In this document: piece after piece, positions 37,583 through 49,388 of the stretch | How the letters are laid out: each line of letters starts with the position of its first letter | How positions within the stretch are numbered: the stretch's first letter is position 1 | Origin: Arctopsyche grandis | Taxonomy: Eukaryota > Arthropoda > Insecta > Trichoptera > Hydropsychidae | Length of the DNA stretch: 64,000 bases | Direction of reading: 5' to 3' | Assembly (NCBI RefSeq): GCF_051622035.1 | Contig: NC_135356.1 | Span: forward strand, 1,054,001 to 1,118,000 | The notes under the pieces: generated by a model | The model's database searches: none | The model's input: the letters and a program-made list of their open reading frames with translations, nothing else | What the model was told of the DNA's origin: nothing | Translations under genes and position numbers: made by a program

Positions 37583-40500
37583 CATCATCATCATCATTTA
37601 CAGCCATTCGCCATCCACTGCTGGATGAAGGCCTCTCCAACACGCTTCCACTCGTCTCTGTTTTGCGCAACACTCATCCATCTCATTCCGCACATTTTCC
37701 TAATTTGGTTCACCCATCTTCCTTGCGGTCTTCCTTTTACTCTTTTGCCTTCTCTCGGGTACCATTCAAGCACTTCTTTTGTCCACCTTTCGTCCATCCT
37801 CCTAGCTACGTGACCCGCCCATTGCCATTTCAATCTCTTCACTCTATCCACTATGTCCACTACCCTTGTCATATTTCTCACCCACGTGTTCCGCTTCCTG
37901 TCTTTCCTCGTTATGCCAAGCATACAGCGTTCCATACTTCTTTGAGTGCATTGGATTTTATTTTGCATCTTGGCGTTCAGTGTCCAAGTTTCACATCCAT
38001 ACGTCATCACTGGCAAAACGCATTGATCAAAGATCCTTTTCTTCAGGCAGAGTGGCATTTTTGATTTAAAAACAGCATTCATCCGTCCAAATGCACTCCA
38101 CCCTAATTTCATACGTCTCTTTATCTCTTCATTTTTACTACCAGACATGTCAATTATTTGACCTAAATATAAATAATTATTTACTACTTCTACTGGTTTA
38201 TCATCTAAGGGGATGCTATCAGGCATGCAATAACTATTGAACATTAGTTTAGTCTTATCTACGTTAATTTTTAATCCTACTTTTCTACTTTCCCTGTCCA
38301 GCTGTATTAGTCTGATAAGTAGGTCAGCTGAATCACGAGCTACTAAAACTATATCGTCTGCGAACCGAAGGTGACTCAAAAAGCGACCATTGATGCTTAC
38401 TCCGGCTGTATCCCAATCCAATTTCCTGAAAACTCCCTCAAGCACCGCATTGAATAACTTGGGCGAGATTGTATCTCCTTGTCTTACTCCTTTTCCTATG
38501 CTAAATCTATCTGTACCTGAAAAAATTTTAACCGAAGCTGTGGCATTCTTATATATTGCAGCTAACAGTCCCACATAGGTTTCCGGCACTCCCTGTGTTT
38601 TTAGAGCGTTAAGTACTGCATTATGACTAACTGTATCGAAGGCTTTCTCATAATCGACGAAACCTAGGCACAATGGCCGTTGATATTCGTTGGCGCGCTC
38701 GATTAGTTCGCCAACTACTTGGAGGTGGTCCATTGTGCTGAAATTTGCCCTAAACCCTGCCTGCTCTACAGGTTGGTTCTCGTCGAGGATATTCTTCAGC
38801 CTTTCTGTAATAACCTTCGTGAAGAGCTTGTAGACCGCTGAAAGTAGACTAATGGGTCGGTAGTTCTTGATATCGCTTTTGTCGCCTTTTTTGTGTATTA
38901 AAATGATAGTTGCGTTATTCCATCCTTCTGGTATAGCTTGGTTCTGGATGCATTTGCTGAAAAGCCTAGCTAAGATATTAATTAGGGGGGGGCCGCCACA
39001 TTTTAGTAAGTCAATGGGAATATTATCTTCCCCTGGGGATTTACCGTTCTTTGCAGTTTTTAGCGCGGCCTCTACTTCGCTAGGCAATACTGCAGGAACC
39101 CTTTGGCCGTGTGTCGATTCCAGAGCGGGGAATTGGCCGTTGTCGTTCTCGTATAGTTTTGCATAGAACGTGTAAACTCTGTCTATGATTTCTTCTCTAT
39201 TCCTAATTATTACTCCGCTCTCTGATCTGATTGCGATCATTTGGTTTTTGCCTAAGAAAAGATCCTGTTTGCACTTTTTCAGGCTACGGTTATTCTTAAT
39301 GGTATTTTCTATTAGCTTGCTGTTAAAATCCCTGACATCCCTGACTATTCTCTTTTTAATTTCCTTATTTACTAGATTGTATTCTTGCTTATTATTATCC
39401 CTATCTAAATTCCTTTTATGCTTAATTAGGTTTTTTGTTTCCGCTGAAATTTTGCTTAATTTAATCTGTTTCCTGAATCCACCTAATTTCTTACCTGTTG
39501 AGGTTAGAACCGAACTAATTACAGTGTTCAATTCCTCGATGTCTGCTTCTGGGTTTAATTTCCCGTATCGATTTCCAAGTTCGAGTTCGAATTCCTTTTT
39601 CCTAGACCTTAGTTGAGCGAAATCTGGAGAGTTACTGCATCCTTTTATTAATTTCCTACGTTCGCAATTTATATTAATGGCCATCTTGGCACGGACTAAT
39701 CTGTGATCGCTACCTATATCTACTTTACTTAAAACACTAACGTCTTTAACGGAGTGCAGGGCATTTGTTAGGATGAAATCGATCTCGTTTCTGTCTCCTT
39801 TAGGACTCTCCCAAGTCCACTTATTGTTGGTGTTTTTCCTGAAAAATGAATTAGTGATAAAGAGCCTGTTGTGTTCTGCGAATTCTATGAGGCGATCGCC
39901 TCTGTCGTTTCTTTGGCCGGTACCAAAATTGCCTACTGCTCTTTCAGTATTTGCCTTTTGTCCTATTTTTGCGTTAAAGTCGCCCATGATTATTTTAAAG
40001 TGGTGACGGCTATTATCGTATGCGTCCTGTATTTTTTCGTAGAAGTCTTCTATTTCCTCGTCTGGGTGGCTAGATGTGGGGGCGTACACTTGGAAGATTT
40101 GACAAGTGTACCTGCTCGAGATTCTTAATACTATATAGCATATACGTTCCGATATGTCGCTTATTTCTATAATATTTCTTTCTATTCTCTTATTGATAAG
40201 AAACCCTACTCCTCCTATTCTACCATTTGGTAGCCCTCTCCAGTAGAGACAGTTACCACTTTTTAGGATTATTTGGTTTTGCTGTTTTCGTCTTACTTCA
40301 CTAAGTCCTATTATATCCCATTTGATATTTTCTAATTCATTCTCTAATGCAAGCACACTTCCTTCACTCGATAACGTTCTTACATTGTACGTGGCTAAAT
40401 ACAGGTTTCTATTAGCTAAGCTATCATCCATCGTCACTCTTACCTTGTTGGAGGTTTGGATATTATTTTTCTCGCATTTATCCAAGATGTGTTGAGAAAA

Positions 40501-41275
40501 AGGCGGTACTTGAGAGAGATTTCCATTCAAGGAGTGAGTTCTTACCGCCATAGACTCTTCTCTGTGGTCAGCTTTGACAGATAGTCATCCTAGGTATCAC
40601 TTGGATCACTTATGAGTTATTACATGCCATTTAACAGGGTTACTTTGTAAGTGAAAGTAGTTAGTTATGATAATAATAGATTAGCAATTGTTATACTACT
40701 TTTTTACAGATCTTTATCGTGAGACGCCTCTTTGGAGACAACGGATTTATATATGTGAGTGCGGTTTGCAATTTAATATTTTAATAATAAATTTAGTAAA
40801 GAATATAAAATTACACGAATTACTTTAATATAAATTAAATATGAAAAAGAACTATTAGACAGTTGGGAAACACCGTTTCTGTTTGCTATTATTCTATTAA
40901 GTAAAGTTCGTTAAAAATTTTTGTCTGAAAGCAATTATGTGGAAGATTTATTGCTTCTGTGGGACCGAATTTTGACTGGCGACCCTTATTTTTTTTGTAT
41001 TCAGGTAGGGAGATGTATCTCGTTCGTATACGCTTTTGTAACTGACACAAAATTAACACAAAATTTTTCGCAATCACTGATATTAAAAACGCTGTTAACG
41101 GCCGATCGTCTGTTTATTTTTACACTTAAATTATACTAGGATGCAATTAGTAAAATAAGTGATTAGATGGTTAAATTTTTAGATTAAATTTCGTGCAATA
41201 GCCGGGTTTAAGCGAGTAATAGCGGGAAGAACGCAGAAGCACGTCTTCCCCGCTTGACACGAAAGACCGAACTCC
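37583..41275 (-). mobile_element. Full-length RTE-type non-LTR retrotransposon
   Basis: Flanked by the 13-bp duplication AAATGATTAATTT (37570-37582 and 41276-41288), which fixes both ends. The 5' untranslated part is 40552-41275. One intact frame follows, and the 3' end is a short tail of ATG repeats (TCATCATCATCATCAT on the plus strand), as RTE elements have instead of long poly-A. At 3,693 bp it is complete, and it looks recently inserted in the IFT122 upstream intergenic region. Confidence 0.92.
37594..40551 (-). CDS. RTE endonuclease-reverse transcriptase (985 residues)
   Basis: The protein nicks target DNA and copies its own RNA there. Residues about 48-290 form an APE-like endonuclease: YLATYNVRTL (N56), GLSEVRRKQ (E85), IMGDFNAKIG (D191, N193), RNEIDFILT and GSDHRLVRA (281-283). 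The reverse transcriptase spans about 490-800: HKKGDKSDIKNYRPISLL, GFVDYEKAFDT (D633), GVRQGDTISP and the catalytic FADD at 730-733. The C-terminal part (about 830-985) has the RTE order CVLPVMTYGCETWTL, KRLKWQWAGHVARR and GRPQGRW. There is no stop or frameshift. The ATG at 40551 is the first in the frame; an ATG nearer the endonuclease (residue 41) could also serve. It ends only a few bases before the 3' tail. Confidence 0.94.
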   Translation of the reverse strand: MAVRTHSLNGNLSQVPPFSQHILDKCEKNNIQTSNKVRVTMDDSLANRNLYLATYNVRTLSSEGSVLALENELENIKWDIIGLSEVRRKQQNQIILKSGNCLYWRGLPNGRIGGVGFLINKRIERNIIEISDISERICYIVLRISSRYTCQIFQVYAPTSSHPDEEIEDFYEKIQDAYDNSRHHFKIIMGDFNAKIGQKANTERAVGNFGTGQRNDRGDRLIEFAEHNRLFITNSFFRKNTNNKWTWESPKGDRNEIDFILTNALHSVKDVSVLSKVDIGSDHRLVRAKMAININCERRKLIKGCSNSPDFAQLRSRKKEFELELGNRYGKLNPEADIEELNTVISSVLTSTGKKLGGFRKQIKLSKISAETKNLIKHKRNLDRDNNKQEYNLVNKEIKKRIVRDVRDFNSKLIENTIKNNRSLKKCKQDLFLGKNQMIAIRSESGVIIRNREEIIDRVYTFYAKLYENDNGQFPALESTHGQRVPAVLPSEVEAALKTAKNGKSPGEDNIPIDLLKCGGPPLINILARLFSKCIQNQAIPEGWNNATIILIHKKGDKSDIKNYRPISLLSAVYKLFTKVITERLKNILDENQPVEQAGFRANFSTMDHLQVVGELIERANEYQRPLCLGFVDYEKAFDTVSHNAVLNALKTQGVPETYVGLLAAIYKNATASVKIFSGTDRFSIGKGVRQGDTISPKLFNAVLEGVFRKLDWDTAGVSINGRFLSHLRFADDIVLVARDSADLLIRLIQLDRESRKVGLKINVDKTKLMFNSYCMPDSIPLDDKPVEVVNNYLYLGQIIDMSGSKNEEIKRRMKLGWSAFGRMNAVFKSKMPLCLKKRIFDQCVLPVMTYGCETWTLNAKMQNKIQCTQRSMERCMLGITRKDRKRNTWVRNMTRVVDIVDRVKRLKWQWAGHVARRMDERWTKEVLEWYPREGKRVKGRPQGRWVNQIRKMCGMRWMSVAQNRDEWKRVGEAFIQQWMANGCK

Positions 41276-41773
41276 AAATGATTAATTTATCTAGTTAAAT
41301 GTTTTGAAATGTAAAACTCTAATTTAGCAAAGATTTCAACCAAAATATGAAGTACGTTGGTACATATACAATTTGATAAATATATTTTTCAACTACAGAT
41401 GTCTCAATAATACATAAATAATTGTTAATTATATTATAAAAACCAGGGAGCTGAACCGGAAACAAAACCGAAAACAAAAACCGAAACCGAACCGATATTT
41501 TTTTTTTTGCGGTTCGTTTTTTCAGTTCAATTTTAATTATATGTGTTAAAAAGTTAAGAATCCGTTGTCTTATAATGAAATTCAACGAAAATGCAATAGA
41601 CTGTATTACTAGATGGAATAATACATTCGATATGTTAAACTCTTTATTGTAATGTAAAGAATTTTATTCAAAAATAGTTTCAATCAATATGGAGAACTAT
41701 TTCTTGGAATATATGTAAATAGATCGAAATTATTGTCATCATTGATACATTACGGCCATTAAAAGAATCCACA

Positions 41774-41983
41774 ATGAAATTGCAAACCGAGCAAATGACG
41801 TTGAGTGATTTTTACGAGATTTGGATTCCATCAAAATTGAAACTACAAAACTTAAATAATATTATAGATACACCCATACTTCTGGAAAAAAAAACTAGTA
41901 GATTATTTCTAAACTGTTGTCACACGTTTGTTCCTAAAAGCACGGCCCACGTAAAGTTGGTAAGCCTAGAGAATGTCAAATAA
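41774..41983 (+). pseudogene. hAT transposase fragment
   Basis: A 69-codon plus-strand frame with LQTEQMTLSDFYEIWIPSKL resembles the middle of hAT transposases (an LQ.E.L..SDF..W segment). It is truncated on both sides, inside the element at 41444-42989. Confidence 0.5.
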
Positions 41984-42165
41984 GTATAAATAAAAAAAAG
42001 TATTTTGTCTGCATCAGAATCCGCCCTCAATTCCGCAGTGCACCAACGGCAAACTGCATATGCTAGAAAATATTCTCCTTTGACATTTTAATTATGTACC
42101 TATGTATATACATATATGATCACATTAAGTTATAGTGAAAAGCCGTATAAAGAGAGGTATACACA

Positions 42166-42913
42166 GTGTGGGTGTATTTACACGTTCGTTTAACGTTCGA
42201 TAAAATAATGAGATGGGCACCTCACATTGAGGCAGCGAAATGCAAAGCGATGCGGGGTATATCCTCAATATATCCAATATTTAATCGCCATAGTTCTTTA
42301 TCAACGCTAAATAAAATAAAATTATATCGCGCGCTCATATTACCATTATTAATCTATGCTTCACCTGTATGGAATAACGCCTCTAATACTAACCTTTCCA
42401 AGCTCCAAGTAATACAAAATAAATCCCTAAAAATAATTTATAATACACCCATATATACTAACCTGAAAAAACTGCATGCCATGTACAATATTCCGTTTGT
42501 TACAGACAAAACTAACCAGTAGATTCTATGACAGAATCACTAAAAACCATACTAACACACTTGTGAAGAGTATCGGTGATTACAACAAAATGTCTATACC
42601 CTTCAGGTATAAACATAGATTACATAAACACAATCTGCTTTAGATCATCGACTTAAGAGAGTCTTTAATTAATATTATGTATTAGATGTATTATGAACAT
42701 TTATAAGGATTGTAAATAGGTTTTTGAGCCCTTTTTCCTATTATGCTTTAGATTAACATTAGAATAATATAATACTGTGATTACTAACCAAATTAAATTA
42801 AATTGTAAAATAGAAAAGGATCAGTAGATCAGTAGCTATTAAAATAGATATAAGATGTATTGTGAACATAATTTCGTAATAATAAAAAGCATTTAAAAAT
42901 CAAAAAAAAAAAA
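42166..42913 (+). mobile_element. jockey-like LINE, 3' end with poly-A
   Basis: The open frame 42166-42522 carries the C-terminal reverse transcriptase words APHIEAAKCKAMRGISSIYP, LYRALILPLLIYASPVWNNA, LQVIQNKSLKIIYNTP and MYNIPFVTD. This is followed by about 390 bp of 3' UTR and a run of A at 42902-42913. The 5' end is truncated. It is the reference for the fragment in IFT122 intron 8. Both copies share a 3' AATAATAAAAAGCATTTAAA. Confidence 0.85.
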
Positions 42914-42997
42914 ATACAAGAGAACCAAAAACCTAAAACATATTTTTTTTACCAAACTGGAACGAAAAAAATAACAGTTCGGGTCTCTGATAAAATC

Positions 42998-43813
42998 TGT
43001 TTTAATATTTTAAAGATATAAGAAAACATTTAAAAATATATATTTATTTAAATATATAATTTTTATAAAATAATAAATGATTATTTTTATATTATAGAGA
43101 CATCTATATTTTTCTTTAAAACTTATTTTATCATATTCTTGAAATCTTTGTTATATTATGCTTAACTTTTTAAACATAGATGTCACTAATAATAATAATA
43201 TAAAATTTTCTAGAAATGGAATTTTCTAGAAAATTCTCTCACCGTCAAGTCTTCTCTCGTGGTCTCGATCCGTTGGGGTAAAATTTTTGTGTTTGGTCGC
43301 TATCCAGATTAACGCTGGCATTCATGTTACTTATTTACAATGTTCAAATGTTTTTTTTTTAATTAAAATGTAAAAATCTCTTTATTTTTCTTAAATATGT
43401 AATTGTTAACAAGATATTTACTTCAATTTTAACCTAATTAAAGTTTACATGTGCATACATACATAATATGCAGCAAAATTATCACCATTTATTTTTAAAT
43501 TAGATTTTTTTTAATCAGTTTTTTATCTTGAAACGAACCGAATGGTTATCCAAATATTATTGCATACTGAAAAGTGATTATGTACAACACTGTATTTTTA
43601 ATTGGCGTTATCTTTATTGAGCATGACGACATATTTATTCTGCCTACATAAATATAATATATGCTGGTTATTTGTAATTTTATTGTTAAGAAATTTATAA
43701 AATTAATTTTAAAAATAACAAACACGCATCTCTTCGATAAAATGATATTTTCAAATCGCATAACATAACACACGTAGGTACATATATTGTGACATATACA
43801 GATCGTCAACAAA
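42998..43813. other. AT-rich intergenic stretch, nothing recognised
   Basis: No coding similarity, RNA or terminal repeat seen. Confidence 0.5.
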
Positions 43814-43831
43814 AAAAAGGGTGCACCCTTT
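43814..43831. repeat. 18-bp perfect palindrome
   Basis: AAAAGGGTGCACCCTTTT is self-complementary. It lies about 80 bp past the end of the piggyBac transposase remnant and may be a remade terminal repeat; no TTAA flank sits exactly beside it. Confidence 0.6.
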
Positions 43832-43908
43832 TAAAAGAAGAAATGTCATAAACGAGATTTTGGGTTCAAAAGTCGTAAAAACAAAATACATGAAGACAAA
43901 ATAATTAA

Positions 43909-44592
43909 TTATTATGATACGGTACAAAACATTTGTCATGCAATGGAATTTCACAGTTATCACAAGCGGAAAACGTTTTATTTTTACAGTGTCCACAATT
44001 TCTCCTTTTCTGTTTGACCAATATCAAATTTCTTCCAACTTCCTTTTGATTTTGATTAACTTTGCCGGGTCTGAATGGGACCAATTATTTTCGTTTTTGA
44101 CCATAACACTTGCACAACGTCTCTGTTACCTGTCTGATAAATCCTAATTTATCAAGTTTACAACCAAAACTTTTGCTAAGAATCCAAGCGTTATTTACAG
44201 CTACATCGATGTTCCAAAACAGAAGAGGCATGTACCATTTTTTCCCTCTAATACTTATGTTATAGTTAGAAATATGGTTATCCATTTGATCAACCCCACC
44301 CATATATTTATTATACATATTTATACTAAATGGTTGATTGATTTCCACCCTACTTTTTTCTTTAACCGAATATCAGTTTCCAGGGGTGGTAATATGTATG
44401 TATGTGGAATCCGTTGAGACTCGTCCCAATTATCAATTTCTTCCCGTATCTCTGCAGTAGTAAAATTGCATTCTCTGGAAAAAAATATGTGTCATTATCC
44501 CAAGGAGTCATATGCGACTCCGTCGACTTTTGATTTTTTTTTTCAGGAATATGAGATATATAAACGCAATTTCTCTTATGCATATTATACAA
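43909..44592 (-). pseudogene. piggyBac transposase C-terminal remnant
   Basis: On the minus strand (44085-44348) NKYMGGVDQMDNHISNYNIS and KKWYMPLLFWNIDVAVNNAW match the piggyBac transposase core, including the VDQMD catalytic aspartate region. After a TAA at 44085-44087 the same frame continues through CGHC, CDNC and DKCFVPYHNN to a stop near 43909, the cysteine-rich C-terminal finger of piggyBac proteins. Upstream, 44362-44592 (IPEKKNQKSTESHMTPWDND) belongs to the same enzyme but in a shifted frame. MSKRKHT, followed by GTAAGT near 44650, may be the original start. Inactive because of the frameshift and stop. Confidence 0.85.
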
Positions 44593-44883
44593 TAAGTCCT
44601 ACTGTATTAGAAACATATAGATAAATAAAAAATATGTAAAAATAAAAAACTTACGTATGTTTTCTCTTCGACATATCTGCAAGTCGAAAAGCGCTCGATG
44701 TTATTCCCTCAAAACTCCAAAAGGAACTGATTTAATTTCGTGTGACTTTCTTAAAATTTATCACCAACATCTAACCAAGCGTAACGAAAGGTTTTACGGC
44801 CGGCCTGAGTGATCCTTTTATTTTACGACGCAAAATTGTAAAATGCCGTGAATGACCGCGCTGGCATACATCGTGTAATGCTG

Positions 44884-47382
44884 CGTACGGACCAAACCAA
44901 CGACGATTTTGGTCCAACGATTTAACCATCAGGATAAAACCAGTAGCGTACAAAATATCGAAATAAAAATTAAATTTAAAAATTGAAATTAAATATCAAA
45001 ATTAAAAATATTATTATTATATTAAAATTAAATTCAAATATCAAAATAAAATTATAATCAATATATTAAAATTAAAATAAAATATTGAAAGTTAAAACAG
45101 AACATGCCCAATTTAAATAAATTTTCGAGATTGACCTAAAATTAGATCATCAACAATCACATACAGATAATCCTCGACTTTTGTTTGTCGAAGATGTTTT
45201 GACTTACGTAGATACGCACTAAGATCGAAAAAAAAATCAAAGAATTATTATTTTTACTTCCCCGTAATGCGCAGTTACTGAGCATATATCATGTGCTAGT
45301 ATGGGTGACCGAGTGATGGTTTCAACCCGAGACGATGTCGGTTTTATCAAAGGAAATTTTTTTGTCTTCAATTGTTTCTCTCGTCGAAATAAATCAATTA
45401 ATTAAATCATTTCAGAGGTAAATTTTATCGGATAATGTCTTCAATTGTTTCTCTCGTCGAAATAAATCAAATAATTAAATCCATCTCAGAGGTAAAATTT
45501 ATCGGATAATGTGTGATTATTAATTTTATTTCGACGAAAGAAAAAAAAACCCTTTGACAAATCACCGACATTTTTTTTGTTAAATATTTCATCGACGGCG
45601 AAACACATTGGTGTATCGTGACGACTTATAAGAAACAATAACAAGGTTTTTTTCGCTTGTAATTATAATATTTCTCTGGTTGTAATGCATAATATAAGCA
45701 TTTTCTATCAAAATGTACGAGGCCTTAAATCTAAACTTGATTTATTAGGTTCTAACTCGGCTATTCAATGTGCTGACATCCTGGTACTAACGGAAACCTG
45801 GCTTGACGACTCTGTCCATGATTATTTTTAATTTACATTAATGACATCTCAAAAATAATTAAGTATTCAGACTATCTTTTATTCGCCGATGACCTTAAGC
45901 TTTTTAAGACAGTTAAGTCTCATGGTGACGCAGCCCTTCTCCAATTGGACTTAGATGCGCTGTCAAGTTGGTCTGTCGATAATAAATTATTTTTTAGCAT
46001 TCAAAAATGCTGTGATTTATCCATATCGCCTAAGTGGTGTTGAATTAAAGTTTGTAGATGAATATTGTGATTTGGGGGTCTTGTTCTCGAATAATTTTCA
46101 ATTTAAACGACACAGACAATATTTGTTTGCGTGCAACAAAAATGCTGGGATTCTTACTAAGAGTTAGCAAACCTTTCCAGAGTACGTTGGTGCTTAAAAC
46201 TCTTTATGAATCTTTAGTACGTAGTATTCTAGAATTTTCTTCTATTATATGGAATCCTACCCATATAACTCATTCATTGAAGATTGAGAGAATCCAAAAT
46301 CGGTTTCTCAGATATCTTTATTTGAAACAGTATGGTTATTATCCTTGGCTATATCCTAGTGCATTCCTATTAGGGGCGTTAGGTTTCAACTCATTGGAGT
46401 CTCGTCGGAATATGTTACTGGGAAGACACTTTTTTAAGCTGTTGAATGGGATAATACACAATCCTCAGGTTCTAAAGGAATTTAGGTTTAATGCACCTTG
46501 TAAATTCAACGGACTTGAGAAATCGTGATTTGTTTGTTCCTCCTGTGGCTCGCACAAATATGTTGTCAACGGCTCCTATATCTAGAGCGATATATCTGCT
46601 TAACAGGATTTCTGGTGAAATTGACCTCTTCAATATAAAATATACTAATCTGGTTGAGTGGTTGTTGAGGAATGCCAGTGGTTGATTTTGCCTATTATAA
46701 ATATTAATGATTGTTATTACTTTATCTATGTTTTTTCTTTTTTTTTATGATTTTATGATTTTAATGATGTTGTGTTACTTTTGTTATTATTATAAGTTAT
46801 TATTACTGTTATCATGTTATTATTACTGAATGACCGGCCACAGCGACGCATTGGAGATCTCTGTAATGTCACTGTGGCTTATATGTTAAATAAATAAATA
46901 AAAAATAAAAAAAATATCGTCGTAATTCAAAACATTGTTGTAATTCAAAACATCAACGATGATCTAATTTTAGCTCAATCTCGCTCGTAAGCTTAATTTT
47001 GATATTTAATTTCAATTTTTTATTTAATTTTTATTTCGATATTTTGTACGCTACTGGTTTTAAAAGTTGGCCCAAAATCGTTGTTGGTTAAATATTTCCG
47101 AAGGGGGAAACACAGTAGTTATCGTGACGACTTAAAAGAAACAATAACAAGGTTTTTTTCGCTCGTAATTATAATATTTCTCTGGTTGTAATGCGCATCG
47201 TCGTAATTCAAAACATTATTGTAATTCAAAACATCAACGATGATCTAATTTTAGCTCAATCTCGCTCGTTAGCTTAATTTTGATATTTAATTTCAATTTT
47301 TTTATTTAATTTTTATTTCGATATTTTGTACGCTACTGGTTTTAAAAGTTGGCCCAAAATCATCGTTGGTTTGGTGCGTACG
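44884..47382. mobile_element. Long-TIR DNA element with internal duplication
   Basis: Inverted ends: CGTACGGACCAAACCAACGA on the left, and CGTACGCACCAAACCAACGA as the complement of the right. Homology continues through GTAGCGTACAAAATATCGAA for over 100 bp. Inside, a block of about 290 bp (TCGTGACGACTTA...GTTGTAATGC and CGTCGTAATTCAAAACA) occurs twice in tandem, the first copy split by the LINE at 45690-46912. No transposase frame, so non-autonomous; superfamily not assigned. Confidence 0.7.
45690..46912 (+). mobile_element. Internally deleted LINE (endonuclease start joined to RT end)
   Basis: It opens with ISIFYQNVRGLKSKLDLL and LVLTETWLDDS, the first motifs of a LINE endonuclease, then jumps within a few bases (near 45828) to INDISKIIKYSDYLLFADD, the reverse transcriptase catalytic site. 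Everything between is missing. The C-terminal part (SLVRSILEFSSIIWNPTH, RIQNRFLRYLYLK) is frame-shifted around 46020-46060. The 3' UTR ends in AAATAAATAAATAAAAAATA. The insertion splits the word GTTGTAATGC/TCGTCG of the host element. Confidence 0.82.
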
Positions 47383-47923
<541 letters not shown>

Positions 47924-47929
47924 ATATAT

Positions 47930-48066
47930 TTATTTACTGAAGATTTTTTAATCACAATATGATATTTACACCTTTCACAATAAATTTTTTCACCATTTAA
48001 TATTAATTCCGGATGACCGCTTATCCAACTGTTTACTGTTGTTTTGGAATGTTTAATCGGAACCAT
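47930..48066 (-). pseudogene. Transposase N-terminal zinc-finger fragment
   Basis: The minus-strand frame from 48066 reads [20 protein letters not shown], then CKYHI. The CxxC, with a preceding tryptophan and leucine-rich helix, resembles the N-terminal finger of hAT-type transposases. The frame runs directly into the AT microsatellite, so the rest is lost. Confidence 0.4.
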
Positions 48067-48218
48067 TATTTTTATTTTTATTATTAAAAGCGAAAAGTTG
48101 GAACTATTTTTTTAGATTAATCGTAATTATTTTCAAAGAATTTTATTAACGCAATTGAAATCGAATGGCGGAGATTATCGAAGTTCGTCACGAATATAAT
48201 ATTATTCATTAGATCCAT

Positions 48219-49388
48219 TCTAGGGGTTCCAAAAAACCGCCCGAAAAAAGAAACCGGTTTTCGGTTTTTTTACAAAAAAAAACCGGCCAACCGGCTTTCA
48301 CCGGTTTCAGAAAATATTTTTTTTATGTTTTAAATTTTGACATAGAAAAAAAAAGTTGTAAATATATTATATTATGCAAAAAAGAGATATTAAATTTTAT
48401 TTATTTTTTAAAAAATGATATTTTAAAAAAACTAATGCATCAAGTGTATCATGTTTCATCGAACTTCGAATTTTCGTACAAAAATTATTGGCAATGCTAA
48501 AAACACGTTCGCACGCGGTTGACGTTGGATTAATAGTTAACAATGCGTTATATTATTTTTCGAGTTTTTCAGTACGCTGTTTGCTATAATCTAATAATTT
48601 AAAATCTTTTTGCAATTGGAACGGTTCCTCAGAAACGTCTTCTGGCACAGTCATGACTCATGATTGATGATATGCTTTTATTTAATTCCGTTATCAAAGG
48701 ATCGATTGAGGCTATTGCCTGATCATTGTCAGATCGACATGATTCTGTCGTTTCAACTAAAATTATATCGTCATCATCATTATCATTATTATTAAAAAAA
48801 AAGTATTTTCATTAAATTGTTCGCATGAGAAATTGCAGCAGATTTCGAAACAAATATTTGAGTTGAATTAACTACAGTTTTGGGAACTACTGATGTGTGT
48901 AAATATTGTAATAAAACTAATAAAGTAACTAAAGTTTTGTTTCGTCGTTCTAATATTCTACAAGTTAAAGCCTTTTTAATTTCACAACTAATTGAATTTT
49001 CATATTTTTTTAATTGCTCAAATATAAAATTAATTACAAGTACAGGGATAATTGTTCTCGTCGTCGGCTTTTCTGGTTATAAATTTGTCTTTCAATAGTG
49101 AATATCTCAAAGCTAGCGCTAAGTGCTTTTTACCATTTTTTTTGTTCAAAGAAATATACTAAAAATATAAAAATACGCCTATAAGAGATTTTGGATATAT
49201 GTACACATTTATTTTGATGTCATAGAAATTTGAAATCCATAATTGTTAGTTTTGAGGAAAAAAACATTAATTAAAGAAAACCTTAAAAAACCGGTTGATC
49301 GAGCAAAAAAAGCCGGTTTTAGGTTTTTTGAAAATTGGTGATAAAGCCGGCTTTTCGGTTTCGGTTTAAGCTGGTTTGGAAGCCCTAG
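48219..49388 (-). mobile_element. hAT element with GGTTTTCGG-rich ends
   Basis: The left end TAGGGGTTCCAAAAAACC and, complemented, the right end TAGGGCTTCCAAACCAGC are inverted, both followed by AACCGG words. Flanking GATCCATT and GATCCATA are a likely 8-bp target duplication. On the minus strand near 48400-48560, LLTINPTSTACERVFSIANN followed by a DALVFLKYHF-type end is the hAT dimerisation motif. The rest is decayed. Confidence 0.75.

Larger units (their letters stand above)
41444..42989 (+). mobile_element. hAT element with a LINE nested inside
   Basis: Ends CAGGGAGCTGAACCGGAA and, complemented, CAGAGACCCGAACTGTTA are inverted. Flanks ATAAAAAC (41436-41443) and ATAAAATC (42990-42997) match at seven of eight positions. 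An inner AACCGAAACCGAACCG word resembles the ends of the hAT at 48219. The jockey-like fragment at 42166-42913 lies within it. Confidence 0.75.
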
